Positions 11,558 through 21,122 of a stretch of DNA of 64,000 nt are shown here, one piece after another (position 1 is the stretch's first letter; each line of letters begins with the position of its first letter). Source of the DNA: Cohaesibacter sp. GTDB lineage: Bacteria; Pseudomonadota; Alphaproteobacteria; Rhizobiales; Cohaesibacteraceae. Under the pieces are notes generated by a model, which saw only the letters and a program-made list of their open reading frames with translations, ran no database searches and had not been told where the DNA came from. The position numbers were made by a program, and so were the translations under genes. The stretch lies in the NCBI GenBank assembly GCA_025210795.1, contig JAOAQZ010000018.1, positions 1 to 64,000 of the forward strand, read 5' to 3'.

Positions 11558-12160
11558 TCAGCCGTTTGCTTTTTCATCGCCGGGAATGACATAATCGGTG
11601 CCTTCCCATGGGCTCAAGAAATCAAAAGAACGGAATTCCTGCGCAAGCTTTACAGGCTCATAGACAACGCGCTTCTTCTCGTCGTCATAGCGCACTTCAT
11701 AATAGCCAGTCAGCGGGAAATCCTTACGCAGCGGATGACCATCAAAACCGTAGTCGGTCAGAAGACGCCGCAGATCAGGATGGCCAGCAAACAGAATGCC
11801 ATACATGTCGTAGGTTTCACGCTCGAACCAGTTCGCACCGGGGAAAACATCGCAGATTGAATCCACCTGTCCGGTCTCGTCGGTATTGACCTTGATACGA
11901 ATGCGCAAATTCTGCTTGGGGCTGAGAAGATGATAAACAACCTCGAAGCGCTCTGCACGCTGAGGATAGTCAACCGCCGTCACATCAATAAAACAGACAA
12001 ACTGGCACCGCGCGTCATCGCGCAGAAACCGCACAACTTCAACAATATCAGCACGGGCAGATGTGACTGTCAGCTCACCAAAAGCGACGTCCCACCCAAC
12101 GATCTTGCTGTCCAGTTTGGACGCGATATAGTCGCCGAGATCCTTTAGTGTCTCGTCCAT
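11558..12160 (-). CDS. nuoC: NADH-quinone oxidoreductase subunit C
   Basis: 200-residue 30-kDa-type subunit of the peripheral arm. The C-terminal signature [20 protein letters not shown] followed by [25 protein letters not shown] (cut here as two runs: [14 protein letters not shown] and [11 protein letters not shown]) is diagnostic. I choose ATG 12160 ([19 protein letters not shown]); the frame stays open for 48 more codons upstream towards nuoB but that sequence is arginine/glycine-rich and does not look like the family. The nuoB-nuoC spacer is thus about 133 bases. Confidence 0.97.
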   Translation of the reverse strand: MDETLKDLGDYIASKLDSKIVGWDVAFGELTVTSARADIVEVVRFLRDDARCQFVCFIDVTAVDYPQRAERFEVVYHLLSPKQNLRIRIKVNTDETGQVDSICDVFPGANWFERETYDMYGILFAGHPDLRRLLTDYGFDGHPLRKDFPLTGYYEVRYDDEKKRVVYEPVKLAQEFRSFDFLSPWEGTDYVIPGDEKANG

Positions 12161-12293
12161 GGTCAATGTCCTGTTGCGGGCCGCTGGCCCTAAGGTCCTT
12201 AATTCAAGATGCCCCGCAGGGGACCATCCCTCACCCGATTGGGTGCAAACAAAAGATCTCCGCTCGATCCGAGCGAAGATGCAAGCATTGAGC

Positions 12294-12875
12294 CTAGCGC
12301 TCAATCGTGCCAGTACGGCGAATTTTCTTCTGCAGCAGCATCACCCCATAAAGCAGCGCTTCAGCTGTTGGAGGGCATCCTGGTACATAAATATCGACAG
12401 GAACCACACGGTCACAGCCGCGCACAACGCTGTAGGAATAATGATAATAGCCACCGCCATTCGCGCATGACCCCATAGAGATCACATAGCGAGGCTCTGG
12501 CATCTGGTCATAAACCTTGCGAAGAGCCGGAGCCATCTTGTTGGTCAGCGTACCTGCAACAATCATCACGTCAGACTGACGTGGCGAGCCGCGCGGCGCA
12601 AAACCAAAGCGCTCACAGTCATAGCGAGGCATGGACATCTGGATCATTTCAACGGCGCAGCAGGCCAGACCAAATGTCATCCACATAAGGGAGCCAGTCC
12701 GCGCCCAATTGATCAGATCATCGGTTGCAGTAACAATGAAGCCCTTATCGGAAAGCTCTTCATTCACCTGCATGAAAAACGGATCGTCACTGCCTATGGG
12801 CTTACCCGTTTTCGGGTCAATAATCCCTTTGGGCTGAGGGGAGATCACGGTAGAATTTTCAGTCATCAATCCCAT
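12294..12875 (-). CDS. nuoB: NADH-quinone oxidoreductase subunit B (cluster N2)
   Basis: 193-residue subunit carrying cluster N2, the last cluster before quinone. The ligand cysteines are seen in [12 protein letters not shown] (the tandem CC), in [17 protein letters not shown] and in [15 protein letters not shown] start it at ATG 12875 ([18 protein letters not shown]), which has an AAGGAG site about seven bases upstream and overlaps the end of nuoA by ten bases, so the two are probably translationally coupled. The N-terminal [16 protein letters not shown] segment is typical of rhizobial NuoB. Confidence 0.97.
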   Translation of the reverse strand: MGLMTENSTVISPQPKGIIDPKTGKPIGSDDPFFMQVNEELSDKGFIVTATDDLINWARTGSLMWMTFGLACCAVEMIQMSMPRYDCERFGFAPRGSPRQSDVMIVAGTLTNKMAPALRKVYDQMPEPRYVISMGSCANGGGYYHYSYSVVRGCDRVVPVDIYVPGCPPTAEALLYGVMLLQKKIRRTGTIER

Positions 12876-13231
12876 TCCAACGCTCCTTTTTTCCATTCAT
12901 AAATGAAGCCGATGGTCAGTACACCCAGGAAAATCATCATCGAGACAAAGCCGAACATACCCAAGTCACCAAAGGCAACAGCCCACGGGAAGAGGAAGGC
13001 AACTTCCAGATCGAAGATGATGAACAGGATAGCGACAAGATAGAAGCGCACATCAAAGGTCATGCGTGCATCGTCAAACGCATTGAACCCGCATTCATAG
13101 GCAGACAATTTTTCTGGATCAGGATTTTTGTATGCCAGCAAAAACGGAGAAACAAGCAACGCCAGTCCGATAACAAGCGAGATACCGATGAAGATAACGA
13201 TGGGGAGGTATTCCCGAAGCAGGTCTTCCAT
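12866..13231 (-). CDS. nuoA: NADH-quinone oxidoreductase subunit A
   Basis: 121-residue three-helix membrane subunit, first gene of the complex I operon. It starts [20 protein letters not shown]; conserved elements are [18 protein letters not shown] (the loop with the cysteine near the quinone channel) and [14 protein letters not shown] use the ATG at 13231 rather than the in-frame start nine codons upstream because the [10 protein letters not shown] start matches the family. The operon promoter should lie in the 612-base gap towards the divergent kinase gene. Confidence 0.97.
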   Translation of the reverse strand: MEDLLREYLPIVIFIGISLVIGLALLVSPFLLAYKNPDPEKLSAYECGFNAFDDARMTFDVRFYLVAILFIIFDLEVAFLFPWAVAFGDLGMFGFVSMMIFLGVLTIGFIYEWKKGALEWD

Positions 13232-13843
13232 AATGTTCCGGTCCTCAAAGCTCAGCAAGATGGTGGGTCAATCCGGCGCCCCAGATCAATTTCCAAGACT
13301 CCCTGAGCGTTCAAAATAGAATCAAGAGCGTATCAAAAATTGAAACACCACTTGTTTGGAGGCACGATTAGCCCAGCAACCGTCTCGAAGCAAGAGCAAG
13401 TGTGAGATTTTGTCACATTTCAATCCCTTCGTCCTATACCGGCACGAAGACCTGTGACTAACCTTTCACCACACCACCAAGAACAACTCCTTACAGCAAA
13501 CTCCCCCACGATACCCTAACAGGGGCCTTCTGTCAGGTATTGACGAAAATCATGTAAAGACAAGATTTTAGCTCCCACCGAGCACCATCCACATATTTAC
13601 AAGAGTCCAGTCCCCGCACCTACCCAAAAGGCGCACAGAAAGCTAAACTTCCGCCATACAAAACAGGATGTTGCAGCCACACGACCGCAGAAAGGAAACG
13701 CGAATCCACCAAACTCATCCTTTTGTCTGACAATTTGAAACAAAAAAACTCCCGCTTATCTTGCCTTGATCCTTCCCGCCAACCACTTACCTTAAAATGA
13801 GATATAGTAAAGAGATGAACGCCTCTAGAAACGAAGAAGCCTT
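13232..13843. other. Divergent intergenic region between nuoA and the PfkB-type kinase
   Basis: 612 bases with no credible ORF. It must hold the promoter of the nuo operon (minus) and that of the kinase (plus). The only clear element is the inverted repeat at 13401-13417. I could not assign -35/-10 boxes with confidence on either strand. Confidence 0.7.
13401..13417. promoter_or_regulatory. Inverted repeat TGTGA-N7-TCACA upstream of nuoA
   Basis: TGTGA and TCACA half-sites are separated by seven bases, about 170 bases upstream of nuoA. The half-sites equal those of the CRP/FNR superfamily, but the consensus CRP spacer is six bases, so this is one base too long. It may be an operator or chance. 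Confidence 0.25.
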
Positions 13844-14962
13844 ATGAAAACAGCCACCATTGGCTCTGCCATGATCGACATCATCACTATCATTGCCGAT
13901 CATGACATCGAGCGCATCGCCATGACCAATGCCGACAATTCTTTTCTCCTGCTGGAACAGGGGCGCAAGATTGATGCCCAGAATATCTCCACCCATATTG
14001 GCGGCGGCGCCATTAATGCAGCCGTCGCGCTGGCGCGGCAGGGCCACGACGTCGCGCCAGTCGTTAAAATCGGCAATGATCTGGAAGGCAAACAGGTCAA
14101 AGCGCTGCTTGAGGACGAAAAACTGGATGATAGCAAAATCCTGATCACCGACAAGGCGACCACTGGCCGCTCCATCATGATCGCCTCTCACGACAGGAAC
14201 GCCTCTATCTTTACCATGCGAGGAGCAAACTGCCTGATCACGGATGAGGAAATCACCAAGGAGTTCTTCAAAGACATCGCACTTTTGCATATCGCTCCCA
14301 TGTCGAATGAATCGGCCAATGCCTTTCCCATCATTGCCAAGCGAGGGCGAGACGCTGGGGCCTTTACCGTCGCCAATCCCGGAACGCGCCAGATTACGCG
14401 CAAAGGACAGGAATTCCTGAAAAGTGCCTCCAATCTTGATCTGATCAATATCAACCGAGTTGAAGCAGAAACCCTGCTGCCTCTCTTGTTGGAAGAAACT
14501 CAAGGCGCAGACACCCAAACCATCACGCCCAAAAGCCGCCCCGCCGCAGGACTCCTGACCCGCGGCCTCATCAAAGATCATATCCATTGCGAACTGGCTG
14601 ATTTCATGAGCCGCCTACAAGGCCTGGGCGCGCGCTATGTAATGCTAACCGATGGCACTAAGGGCGCCTATCTTGCAACGCCCGAAGGTCTCTATCACTG
14701 CCCCATCCTCAAAACCGAAGTAAAAGGCACCGCAGGTGCAGGCGATAGCTTCACCTCAACATCAGGCGCCCTCCTTGCCCAAGGCACCGACCCCGCCAAA
14801 ACATTGCAATTGGCAACCATCAATGCGTCAAGCGTGGTTGAATATGTCGACACCCATACAGGCCTGCTAACCACTTCTGAGCTTGAGAAAAGACTGGTCC
14901 AGCATCAGGAGGATTTGCAGGTAGAGTTCTGGCCATGGAGCAAAGAGCGGCGCAACCATTAA
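13844..14962 (+). CDS. PfkB/ribokinase-family sugar or nucleoside kinase
   Basis: 372-residue kinase of the PfkB family, which phosphorylates a sugar or nucleoside with ATP. Visible: the N-terminal GGGAINAAVALARQG (substrate-binding region, about residue 53), the middle stretch LININRVEAETLLPLLLEE, and the C-terminal PfkB signature GTAGAGDSFTSTSGALL (about residue 296) with the anion-hole GAGD and catalytic Asp. An insertion of about 40 residues after LLLEETQGADTQ is not seen in short family members. Substrate cannot be told from sequence alone; in annotated relatives such proteins are often called adenosine kinase or carbohydrate kinase. It is monocistronic, with a terminator 35 bases after the stop. 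Confidence 0.9.
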   Translation: MKTATIGSAMIDIITIIADHDIERIAMTNADNSFLLLEQGRKIDAQNISTHIGGGAINAAVALARQGHDVAPVVKIGNDLEGKQVKALLEDEKLDDSKILITDKATTGRSIMIASHDRNASIFTMRGANCLITDEEITKEFFKDIALLHIAPMSNESANAFPIIAKRGRDAGAFTVANPGTRQITRKGQEFLKSASNLDLININRVEAETLLPLLLEETQGADTQTITPKSRPAAGLLTRGLIKDHIHCELADFMSRLQGLGARYVMLTDGTKGAYLATPEGLYHCPILKTEVKGTAGAGDSFTSTSGALLAQGTDPAKTLQLATINASSVVEYVDTHTGLLTTSELEKRLVQHQEDLQVEFWPWSKERRNH

Positions 14963-14996
14963 GCTGTTCAGCATTCCTGAAACCACAAACCACCGA

Positions 14997-15026
14997 GCCG
15001 CATAAGCCAATCTTATGCGGCTTTTA
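14997..15026 (+). terminator. Rho-independent terminator of the PfkB-type kinase gene
   Basis: Ten-base stem GCCGCATAAG / CTTATGCGGC with a five-base loop, followed by TTTTATTAT on the plus strand. Confidence 0.9.
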
Positions 15027-15064
15027 TTATGCTCAAACGCTGAAATGACGACAGAGACCGGACA

Positions 15065-15102
15065 TAAAAAAATCGCCAAACCCAATCAAGGATTTCGCGA
15101 TT
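15065..15102 (-). terminator. Rho-independent terminator of the tRNA-Asp operon
   Basis: On the minus strand, AATCGC pairs with GCGATT and, after one mismatch, AAATCC pairs with GGGTTT; a run of seven T follows. It lies 21 bases downstream of the last tRNA-Asp gene. Confidence 0.85.
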
Positions 15103-15123
15103 ACAACTCCCTTACAAAGAGAG

Positions 15124-15200
15124 TGGCGAGAGTGACGGGACTCGAACCCGCGACCTTCGGCGTGACAGGCCGACGCTCTAACCAACTGAGCTACACCCCC
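15124..15200 (-). tRNA. tRNA-Asp (anticodon GTC), third in transcription order
   Basis: 77-base cloverleaf, 5' end GGGGGTGTAGCTCAGTTGG, anticodon loop CTGTCAC giving GTC, T-arm GGGTTCGAGTCCC, 3' CCA encoded. Acceptor stem has two G-U pairs. Identical to the copy at 15250-15326. Confidence 0.97.
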
Positions 15201-15211
15201 GCAATGCGGGT

Positions 15212-15238
15212 TTGGACATCATGTCACCAGACATCCAA
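15212..15238 (-). repeat. Conserved stem-loop in spacer between tRNA-Asp genes (copy 1)
   Basis: Nine-base arms around the loop TGGTGACAT (minus strand). In the RNA the stem is complete if two G-U pairs are allowed. The loop is identical to that of the hairpin at 15339-15363 while the stem bases differ, so the spacers were duplicated with the tRNA genes and the stem kept. Confidence 0.6.
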
Positions 15239-15249
15239 CCTAAAGAAAA

Positions 15250-15326
15250 TGGCGAGAGTGACGGGACTCGAACCCGCGACCTTCGGCGTGACAGGCCGAC
15301 GCTCTAACCAACTGAGCTACACCCCC
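15250..15326 (-). tRNA. tRNA-Asp (anticodon GTC), second in transcription order
   Basis: 77-base cloverleaf with encoded CCA, identical in sequence to the gene at 15124-15200. Part of a three-gene tandem array on the minus strand with spacers of 49 and 52 bases. Confidence 0.97.
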
Positions 15327-15338
15327 GCAAAAGCGGTC

Positions 15339-15363
15339 TGAATATCATGTCACCAGATATTCA
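15339..15363 (-). repeat. Conserved stem-loop in spacer between tRNA-Asp genes (copy 2)
   Basis: Perfect eight-base stem TGAATATC / GATATTCA around the same nine-base loop as the hairpin at 15212-15238. Possible processing signal or remnant of the duplication unit. Confidence 0.6.
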
Positions 15364-15378
15364 AATCAAAAATTCGGG

Positions 15379-15455
15379 TGGCGAGAGTGACGGGACTCGA
15401 ACCCGCGACCTTCGGCGTGACAGGCCGCCGCTCTGCCCAACTGAGCTACACCCCC
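15379..15455 (-). tRNA. tRNA-Asp (anticodon GTC), promoter-proximal divergent copy
   Basis: Same 77-base cloverleaf with GTC anticodon and encoded CCA, but with three substitutions against the two identical downstream copies: TT to GC in the D-loop, and T to G at position 27, which leaves a G-A mismatch at the top of the anticodon stem (27-43). The other stem pairs are intact, so it is probably still a usable tRNA, perhaps less stable. Confidence 0.93.
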
Positions 15456-15874
15456 AAACCCGAACTCACACAATGTTCAAGCCGCCGTGGCGACCTTTAT
15501 AATGTGAGGTGGCGCTGAAATACGACGCAGGCCCCACGAAGTCAAGCATGCACAAATTCTTTCTGTGCGTATTTCACATCTATGTCACAGTTTGCAAAGG
15601 ATTCCGCCCAAAAAACACATGTGGATGTCTTGGAAAATATTTCAAAACAATCAACTCTCCCCCTCCCCTTTAGGAGCCCAAGCAAGGATTTGATATTTTT
15701 AAGAGAATCCAAAATCTCATTTTCTGCCAACTAGAATCCCCTACGCCCGCCTGTTTCTAACAGTCCTGCTTGATCACCCCTTATAGATTTCCCCAAAGAA
15801 TAAAATTCTCTGTCATTTTTTTGTTGCATGTCAGCCTGCCAGCCTCTAAAAGCTCCTCACACGCAAGGACGTGC
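15456..15874. other. Intergenic region between tRNA-Asp array and tRNA-Val
   Basis: 419 bases. It should hold the divergent promoters of the tRNA-Asp array (minus) and tRNA-Val (plus). A 62-codon frame at 15542-15730 (minus) begins with TTG, lacks a ribosome-binding site and has no family resemblance, so I do not call it. No other structure seen apart from a weak GAAC/GTTC hairpin at 15462-15478. Confidence 0.6.
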
Positions 15875-15951
15875 GGGTGATTAGCTCAGCTGGTTAGAGC
15901 ACCTCGTTTACACCGAGGGGGTCGGGAGTTCGAATCTCTCATCACCCACCA
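15875..15951 (+). tRNA. tRNA-Val (anticodon TAC)
   Basis: 77-base cloverleaf: acceptor GGGTGAT / ATCACCC, D-arm AGCTCAGCTGGTTAGAGC, anticodon loop TTTACAC giving TAC, T-arm GGGAGTTCGAATCTCTC, encoded CCA at 15949-15951. Confidence 0.97.
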
Positions 15952-16090
15952 TTTTACTTCATACAATTCGATAGTCTTGCCCAGTGGCGCGTAAGCGCGC
16001 TCTTAAGCACTGTTCTCACGCCCCTACTCTTTTGGCTACAGCTCGGTGTACCTAAGCCATGCATAGGCGCACCCGACAAGCATTAAGGCA

Positions 16091-16129
16091 AAAGAAAACC
16101 CCCGGCACCTTGAAAAAGGCCCGAGGGTT
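16091..16129 (-). terminator. Rho-independent terminator of the HU gene
   Basis: On the minus strand AACCC..GGGCC pairs with GGTGCCGGGGGTT (imperfect), followed by TTCTTTT. It lies about 30 bases after the HU stop codon. Confidence 0.8.
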
Positions 16130-16156
16130 ATAAAGTCACCAAAAGTGAGGAACAGA

Positions 16157-16432
16157 TTAGCTGTTCACTGCATCTTTCAGGCCTTTGCCAGCTTTAAACT
16201 TAGGAGTTTTGGAAGCTGGGATCTGGATGGTTTCGCCTGTGCGAGGGTTACGGCCTTCGGTCGCAGCGCGCTCGGTCACAGAGAAGTTGCCAAAGCCAAT
16301 GATACGCACTTCGTCACCACCTTTCAGGGTGGAAGAGATGGTGTCGAACAATGCATCCACCGCATCGCCTGCCTGCGCTTTAGTCAGACCAGACTTATCA
16401 GCAACAGCAGAGATCAACTCATTCTTATTCAT
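16157..16432 (-). CDS. hup: DNA-binding protein HU
   Basis: 91-residue histone-like nucleoid protein that binds and bends DNA as a dimer. It starts MNKNELISAVADKSGLTKAQ and contains the family signature GFGNFSVTERAATEGRNP with the DNA-contacting arm (RNPRTGETIQIPAS). I use the ATG at 16432; the 14 extra upstream codons are not part of HU. Alphaproteobacteria usually have one HU gene (homodimer) and it often sits next to lon, as here. Own terminator downstream. Confidence 0.97.
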   Translation of the reverse strand: MNKNELISAVADKSGLTKAQAGDAVDALFDTISSTLKGGDEVRIIGFGNFSVTERAATEGRNPRTGETIQIPASKTPKFKAGKGLKDAVNS

Positions 16433-16780
16433 AATTTTTTCCTTCTCAGTTTCATAACGAATGCCTTGTTTCAACCAGGCAATTTATTGGGTCGTAAGAA
16501 TCATCATCCAAGATTCAAATCCAGACGCATGGAGGGACAATCTGGCGAAACGCATAAGAAATCAAGGCAAAAATTCGCAGAAATCCGCCATTTCAAGCAC
16601 TTTAAACAAAAAAGAATGCTTGACCTGCCATGAAAAAGGCGCATCTGTTTCCAGATGCGCCTTTTCAGCATAATCTGTTGCGATCAATTTCCTATCATTT
16701 CACCAAAAGGGAGAGAAAATCGCCGGATTTCTGCAATTCTCAAGCTGATCGCTTTGCAAGAATCACATCAAGATCCCCCA
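16433..16780. other. lon-hup intergenic region
   Basis: 348 bases without an ORF of note. It contains the terminator at 16634-16665, a palindrome at the end of lon (CCCCATCAATG..., 16776-16800, overlapping the stop region) and, presumably, the hup promoter between 16433 and 16633. Confidence 0.7.
16634..16665 (-). terminator. Rho-independent terminator after lon
   Basis: Perfect 14-base stem AAAAGGCGCATCTG / CAGATGCGCCTTTT with a four-base loop; it separates lon from hup. The T run is part of the stem, so it could act in either direction. Confidence 0.85.
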
Positions 16781-19210
16781 TCAATGCTGGATTGATGGGG
16801 TCTTCTCTTCCTTGTCACGCAACTTGGCTTCGGCCAAAGCGGCTTCCTCATCCCATTCAATAGGATCAAGCTTGGAGACAAGGGCATGGCCCAGAACCTG
16901 CCCGACATTGGACACAGGAATAATCTCCAGCTCATTTTTCACATTGTCAGGAATATCTGCCAAATCCTTGGCATTTTCCTCAGGGATAAGAACCGTCTTG
17001 ATGCCGCCACGCAAGGCCGCAAGGAGCTTCTCCTTCAGCCCGCCAATTGGCAGAACACGACCACGCAGGGTGATTTCACCCGTCATGGCAATATCTTTGC
17101 GCACCGCAACCCCGGTCATAAGCGAGACAATCGCAGTTGCCATGGCAATACCGGCAGAAGGGCCATCTTTTGGCGTTGCCCCTTCAGGCACGTGAACATG
17201 GATATCCTTGCGATCAAAGACAGGAGGCTCAATGCCGAAATCCACCGCGCGCGAGCGCACATAAGAGGCAGCCGCCTGAATGGATTCCTTCATCACGTCG
17301 CGCAGATTGCCCGTTACGGTCATTTTGCCTTTACCCGGCATCATGACCCCTTCAATGGTCAGCAACTCGCCACCCACCTCAGTCCAGGCAAGACCGGTGA
17401 CAACACCGACTTGATCCTCAGCTTCAATCTCGCCAAAGCGGAAGCGCGGAACACCGAGATAGTCCTCGATATTGTCGACCGTCACCTCAATGCGCTCTTT
17501 CTTGGACATGATGAGATCCTTGACCACTTTACGGGCAAGTTTCATCATTTCGCGCTCAAGGTTACGCACACCGGCTTCACGGGTATAACGCTGCACAACC
17601 ATACGCAGGCCAGCATCATCCAGCGAGAATTCCTTCTCTTTCAAACCATGGTCTTTCATGGCTTTTGGAATGAGGTGGCGACGCGCAATCTCGACCTTCT
17701 CATCTTCGGTATAACCGGCGATGCGAATCACTTCCATACGGTCCATCAAAGGCGCAGGAATATTGAGCGTGTTGGCCGTGGTGATGAACATCACATTCGA
17801 CAGGTCATATTCCACTTCCAGATAATGGTCCATGAAGGCGTGATTCTGCTCAGGATCCAGTACCTCCAGCAAAGCGGAGGATGGATCACCGCGGAAATCC
17901 ATTCCCATCTTGTCGATTTCATCGAGCAAGAAGAGCGGATTGGCCTTCTTGGCCTTTTTCATGGACTGCACAACCTTGCCCGGCATGGAGCCGATATAGG
18001 TGCGGCGATGACCGCGAATCTCGGCTTCGTCCCGAACACCCCCCAGAGCCATGCGAACGAATTCGCGGCCCGTTGCAGCGGCAATGGATTTGCCAAGTGA
18101 GGTCTTACCAACGCCCGGAGGGCCAACAAGGCACAGAATCGGACCTTTCAGTTTGTTGGTCCGTTTCTGAACAGCCAAGTATTCAATGATCCGCTCTTTG
18201 ACCTTCTCAAGACCATAGTGATCGGTATCGAGCACCGTCTCGGCCTTTTCCAGATCGATCTTGACGCGGGATTTCTTGCCCCACGGAATACCGACCAGCC
18301 AATCAAGATAATTGCGCACAACCGTTGCCTCGGCAGACATCGGACTCATCTGCTTGAGCTTCTTCAGCTCGGCATCAGCTTTCTCGCGTGCTTCTTTTGA
18401 CAGCTTGGTTTTCTCAATGGTCTGTTCCAGTTCGCGAATCTCGTCCGCGCCCTCTTCAGAATCGCCCAATTCCTTCTGAATGGCCTTCATCTGTTCATTG
18501 AGATAATATTCCCGCTGGGTCTTCTCCATCTGCCGTTTAACGCGCGAGCGAATGCGTTTTTCGACCTGAAGAACGGAAATCTCGCTCTCCATCAGGCCCA
18601 AAACCTGCTCCAGCCGCTCAACCACGCTGACGATGGACAGAATATCCTGCTTTTCCTGAATTTTAATTGCCAGATGAGAGGCAACCGTATCAGCAAGCTT
18701 GGAATAATCTTCAATCTGCGAAACTGCGCCGATCACCTCTGGTGAGACTTTCTTGTTCAGCTTCACGTAATTTTCAAACTCTGTGGACACAGACCGGGCA
18801 AGCGCCTCAACCTCAACCTTGTCCCCGTCTTCATCGGACAAGATGGTCGCGCTGGCTTCAAACAGATCTTCACGATCAGAGAAAGAGCCAAGAGCCGCGC
18901 GGTCCATACCTTCCACCAGTACCTTGACCGTGCCATCAGGCAGCTTGAGCAGCTGCAAGACAGTCGCCAATGTACCAATATGGTAAATATCATCGGGAGC
19001 CGGATCATCATCTCCGGCATTTTTCTGGGTAACAAGCAACACCTGCTTGTCTGATTGCATCACCTCTTCCAGCGCGCGAATAGACTTTTCGCGCCCCACA
19101 AACAGGGGAACAATCATATGAGGAAAGACAACAATATCTCTCAGGGGCAGGACAGGATACATAGTCCCGGCCGTTGGATCTCCATCAGATACGAGGGTCC
19201 CTTCGGTCAT
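16781..19210 (-). CDS. lon: ATP-dependent protease Lon
   Basis: 809-residue cytoplasmic AAA+ serine protease that degrades misfolded and regulatory proteins (in Caulobacter, DnaA and CcrM). N-terminal substrate domain begins at [15 protein letters not shown]; Walker A is GPPGVGKTS (about residue 365), Walker [12 protein letters not shown]; the proteolytic Ser-Lys dyad lies in [13 protein letters not shown] (Ser about residue 688) and in [14 protein letters not shown]. Length matches the family. A clear AGGTAGGAAACC site precedes ATG 19210. Separated from clpX by about 375 bases with a terminator, so it has its own promoter; heat-shock control is expected from the family, but I could not identify the promoter. 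Confidence 0.98.
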   Translation of the reverse strand: MTEGTLVSDGDPTAGTMYPVLPLRDIVVFPHMIVPLFVGREKSIRALEEVMQSDKQVLLVTQKNAGDDDPAPDDIYHIGTLATVLQLLKLPDGTVKVLVEGMDRAALGSFSDREDLFEASATILSDEDGDKVEVEALARSVSTEFENYVKLNKKVSPEVIGAVSQIEDYSKLADTVASHLAIKIQEKQDILSIVSVVERLEQVLGLMESEISVLQVEKRIRSRVKRQMEKTQREYYLNEQMKAIQKELGDSEEGADEIRELEQTIEKTKLSKEAREKADAELKKLKQMSPMSAEATVVRNYLDWLVGIPWGKKSRVKIDLEKAETVLDTDHYGLEKVKERIIEYLAVQKRTNKLKGPILCLVGPPGVGKTSLGKSIAAATGREFVRMALGGVRDEAEIRGHRRTYIGSMPGKVVQSMKKAKKANPLFLLDEIDKMGMDFRGDPSSALLEVLDPEQNHAFMDHYLEVEYDLSNVMFITTANTLNIPAPLMDRMEVIRIAGYTEDEKVEIARRHLIPKAMKDHGLKEKEFSLDDAGLRMVVQRYTREAGVRNLEREMMKLARKVVKDLIMSKKERIEVTVDNIEDYLGVPRFRFGEIEAEDQVGVVTGLAWTEVGGELLTIEGVMMPGKGKMTVTGNLRDVMKESIQAAASYVRSRAVDFGIEPPVFDRKDIHVHVPEGATPKDGPSAGIAMATAIVSLMTGVAVRKDIAMTGEITLRGRVLPIGGLKEKLLAALRGGIKTVLIPEENAKDLADIPDNVKNELEIIPVSNVGQVLGHALVSKLDPIEWDEEAALAEAKLRDKEEKTPSIQH

Positions 19211-19585
19211 GGTTTCCTACCTTTCTCTTCTTTTCCCTTTCCAAAATGGACAAGGGCATAATGGTTTGCGGCACACAATGGCCCGCCTGAATGTCGATAC
19301 GGGGCCTCTTGCAAAAGCCAACGAGGCAAAAGTGTCATCGACAGGATCTGTGGCACAGACTCATACATGCATCTTACCACGGTATCATCTAGTTGGGATT
19401 TGAAAGCAGAACTTTCAAGGCACTCCACAACACAATGCCAAGAATGTGAACAAGAGCCTTCAAATTCAGCAGGCAACCGCGCGCAATCAAATCATGAAGA
19501 GGCAAATCAGTGCCGCCTCTTCAAAAATAGCCAACAAAAAAGGCGACCCTGAGGCCGCCTCTTCAATCTCACATTTCTGCATTCT
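19211..19585. other. clpX-lon intergenic region
   Basis: 375 bases holding the clpX terminator (19535-19560) and the lon promoter. Short frames in it have no family resemblance. No confident heat-shock promoter recognised. Confidence 0.65.
19535..19560 (-). terminator. Rho-independent terminator of clpX
   Basis: Minus strand: GGCGGCC pairs with GGTCGCC (one G-U pair) around a short loop, followed by six T. Begins about 25 bases after the clpX stop. Confidence 0.85.
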
Positions 19586-20854
19586 TTACGCAGATGTTGA
19601 TTCGGCCTCAGGCTGAATATCGCTATAGATATAAAGTGGTCGGGCTTCCCCTTTGACCACATCGCCAGAGATAACAACTTCCTCAACCCCTTCAAGGCCG
19701 GGCAGCTCATACATTGTATCAAGCAAAATGCCCTCAAGGATGGATCGCAAGCCACGCGCACCGGTCTTGCGCTCAATTGCCTTGGCAGCAATGGCCCGCA
19801 GAGCGTCTTCGTGGAATGTCAGGCGCACCCCTTCCATCTCGAACAGCATCTGATACTGCTTGACGAGCGCATTCTTTGGCTCGGACAGAATGGTGATCAA
19901 GGCATCTTCATCCAGATCTTCCAGCGTTGCCAAAACAGGCAGACGGCCGACAAATTCTGGAATCAGACCAAATTTGAGCAGATCTTCCGGCTCCAGCTCC
20001 TTGAACAATTCCCCAACGCCGCGATCATCAGGATCTTCAACATTGGCAGAGAAGCCAATAGAGGTATCCATACCGCGAGCAGAGATGATCTTATCAAGGC
20101 CAGCAAAAGCACCACCGCAGATGAACAGGATATTGGAGGTAGCAACCTGCAAGAATTCCTGCTGCGGATGCTTACGACCACCCTGAGGCGGCACTGAAGC
20201 AACGGTGCCTTCCATAATTTTCAGCAAAGCCTGTTGCACACCTTCACCCGACACGTCACGGGTAATGGATGGATTGTCAGATTTGCGGGAAATCTTGTCA
20301 ATCTCATCGATATAGACGATGCCGCGCTGGGCCTGCTCGACATTATAGTCAGCAGCCTGCAAAAGCTTGAGAATGATATTCTCGACATCCTCACCCACAT
20401 AACCGGCTTCGGTCAATGTGGTGGCATCAGCCATGGTGAAGGGCACATCAATGATCCGGGCAAGTGTCTGCGCCAGCAATGTTTTACCACAGCCGGTTGG
20501 ACCAATGAGCATGATATTGGACTTGGCAAGCTCGATATCATTGTTCTTTTTGCCGTGAGCCAGACGCTTGTAATGATTGTGAACCGCAACCGACAAAACA
20601 CGCTTTGCCTGAGCCTGACCGATGACATAGTCATCCAGAACTTCACAAATTTCCTGCGGGGTTGGAATGCCGTCCTTGGACTTGACCAAAGAAGACTTGT
20701 TCTCCTCGCGAATAATGTCCATGCACAATTCGACGCACTCATCACAGATGAATACTGTGGGGCCTGCGATCAGTTTGCGCACTTCATGCTGGCTCTTACC
20801 ACAAAAGGAGCAGTACAGCGTATTCTTGTTATCGCCACCACTGGCCTTACTCAT
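19586..20854 (-). CDS. clpX: ATP-dependent Clp protease ATP-binding subunit ClpX
   Basis: 422-residue AAA+ unfoldase that recognises substrates and feeds them to ClpP. The N-terminal zinc-binding domain has the four cysteines of CSFCGKSQ and CDECVELC (residues about 16-44). Walker A is [15 protein letters not shown] (about residue 120), the pore-loop GYVGEDVE follows at about residue 152, Walker B is [11 protein letters not shown], and the ClpP-contacting IGF-type loop should sit near residue 270 in [20 protein letters not shown] upstream of ATG 20854. Located downstream of clpP in the standard clpP-clpX-lon order, with a 268-base gap from clpP. Confidence 0.98.
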   Translation of the reverse strand: MSKASGGDNKNTLYCSFCGKSQHEVRKLIAGPTVFICDECVELCMDIIREENKSSLVKSKDGIPTPQEICEVLDDYVIGQAQAKRVLSVAVHNHYKRLAHGKKNNDIELAKSNIMLIGPTGCGKTLLAQTLARIIDVPFTMADATTLTEAGYVGEDVENIILKLLQAADYNVEQAQRGIVYIDEIDKISRKSDNPSITRDVSGEGVQQALLKIMEGTVASVPPQGGRKHPQQEFLQVATSNILFICGGAFAGLDKIISARGMDTSIGFSANVEDPDDRGVGELFKELEPEDLLKFGLIPEFVGRLPVLATLEDLDEDALITILSEPKNALVKQYQMLFEMEGVRLTFHEDALRAIAAKAIERKTGARGLRSILEGILLDTMYELPGLEGVEEVVISGDVVKGEARPLYIYSDIQPEAESTSA

Positions 20855-21122
20855 GTAGATGCCTCTTTTCGGTTGTCGTCTGACCCAAAAACGGGTCCTA
20901 TACGAGTCCTAGTTTATGATGCCTGACATGCACTGCAAGCAAAACCAGACCCTAAATTCCGTACCAAGCGCATTATTTTGCCAAATCAACGCGCTTTGGC
21001 ACCCCTTTTCGTAAGCTTGACCCCTAAATACTCAATATTCGCTTAACGCCCCTTGGTGAGCGCGGATCGAAAGAGCAAAAGGTTGCACACTATCGCTCTA
21101 CAAGCTTAACCAATCTTTTCGA

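Noticed and set aside
15542..15730. 62-codon minus-strand frame between tRNA-Asp and tRNA-Val
   Set aside because: TTG start, no ribosome-binding site, no recognisable pattern; too little to support a gene.
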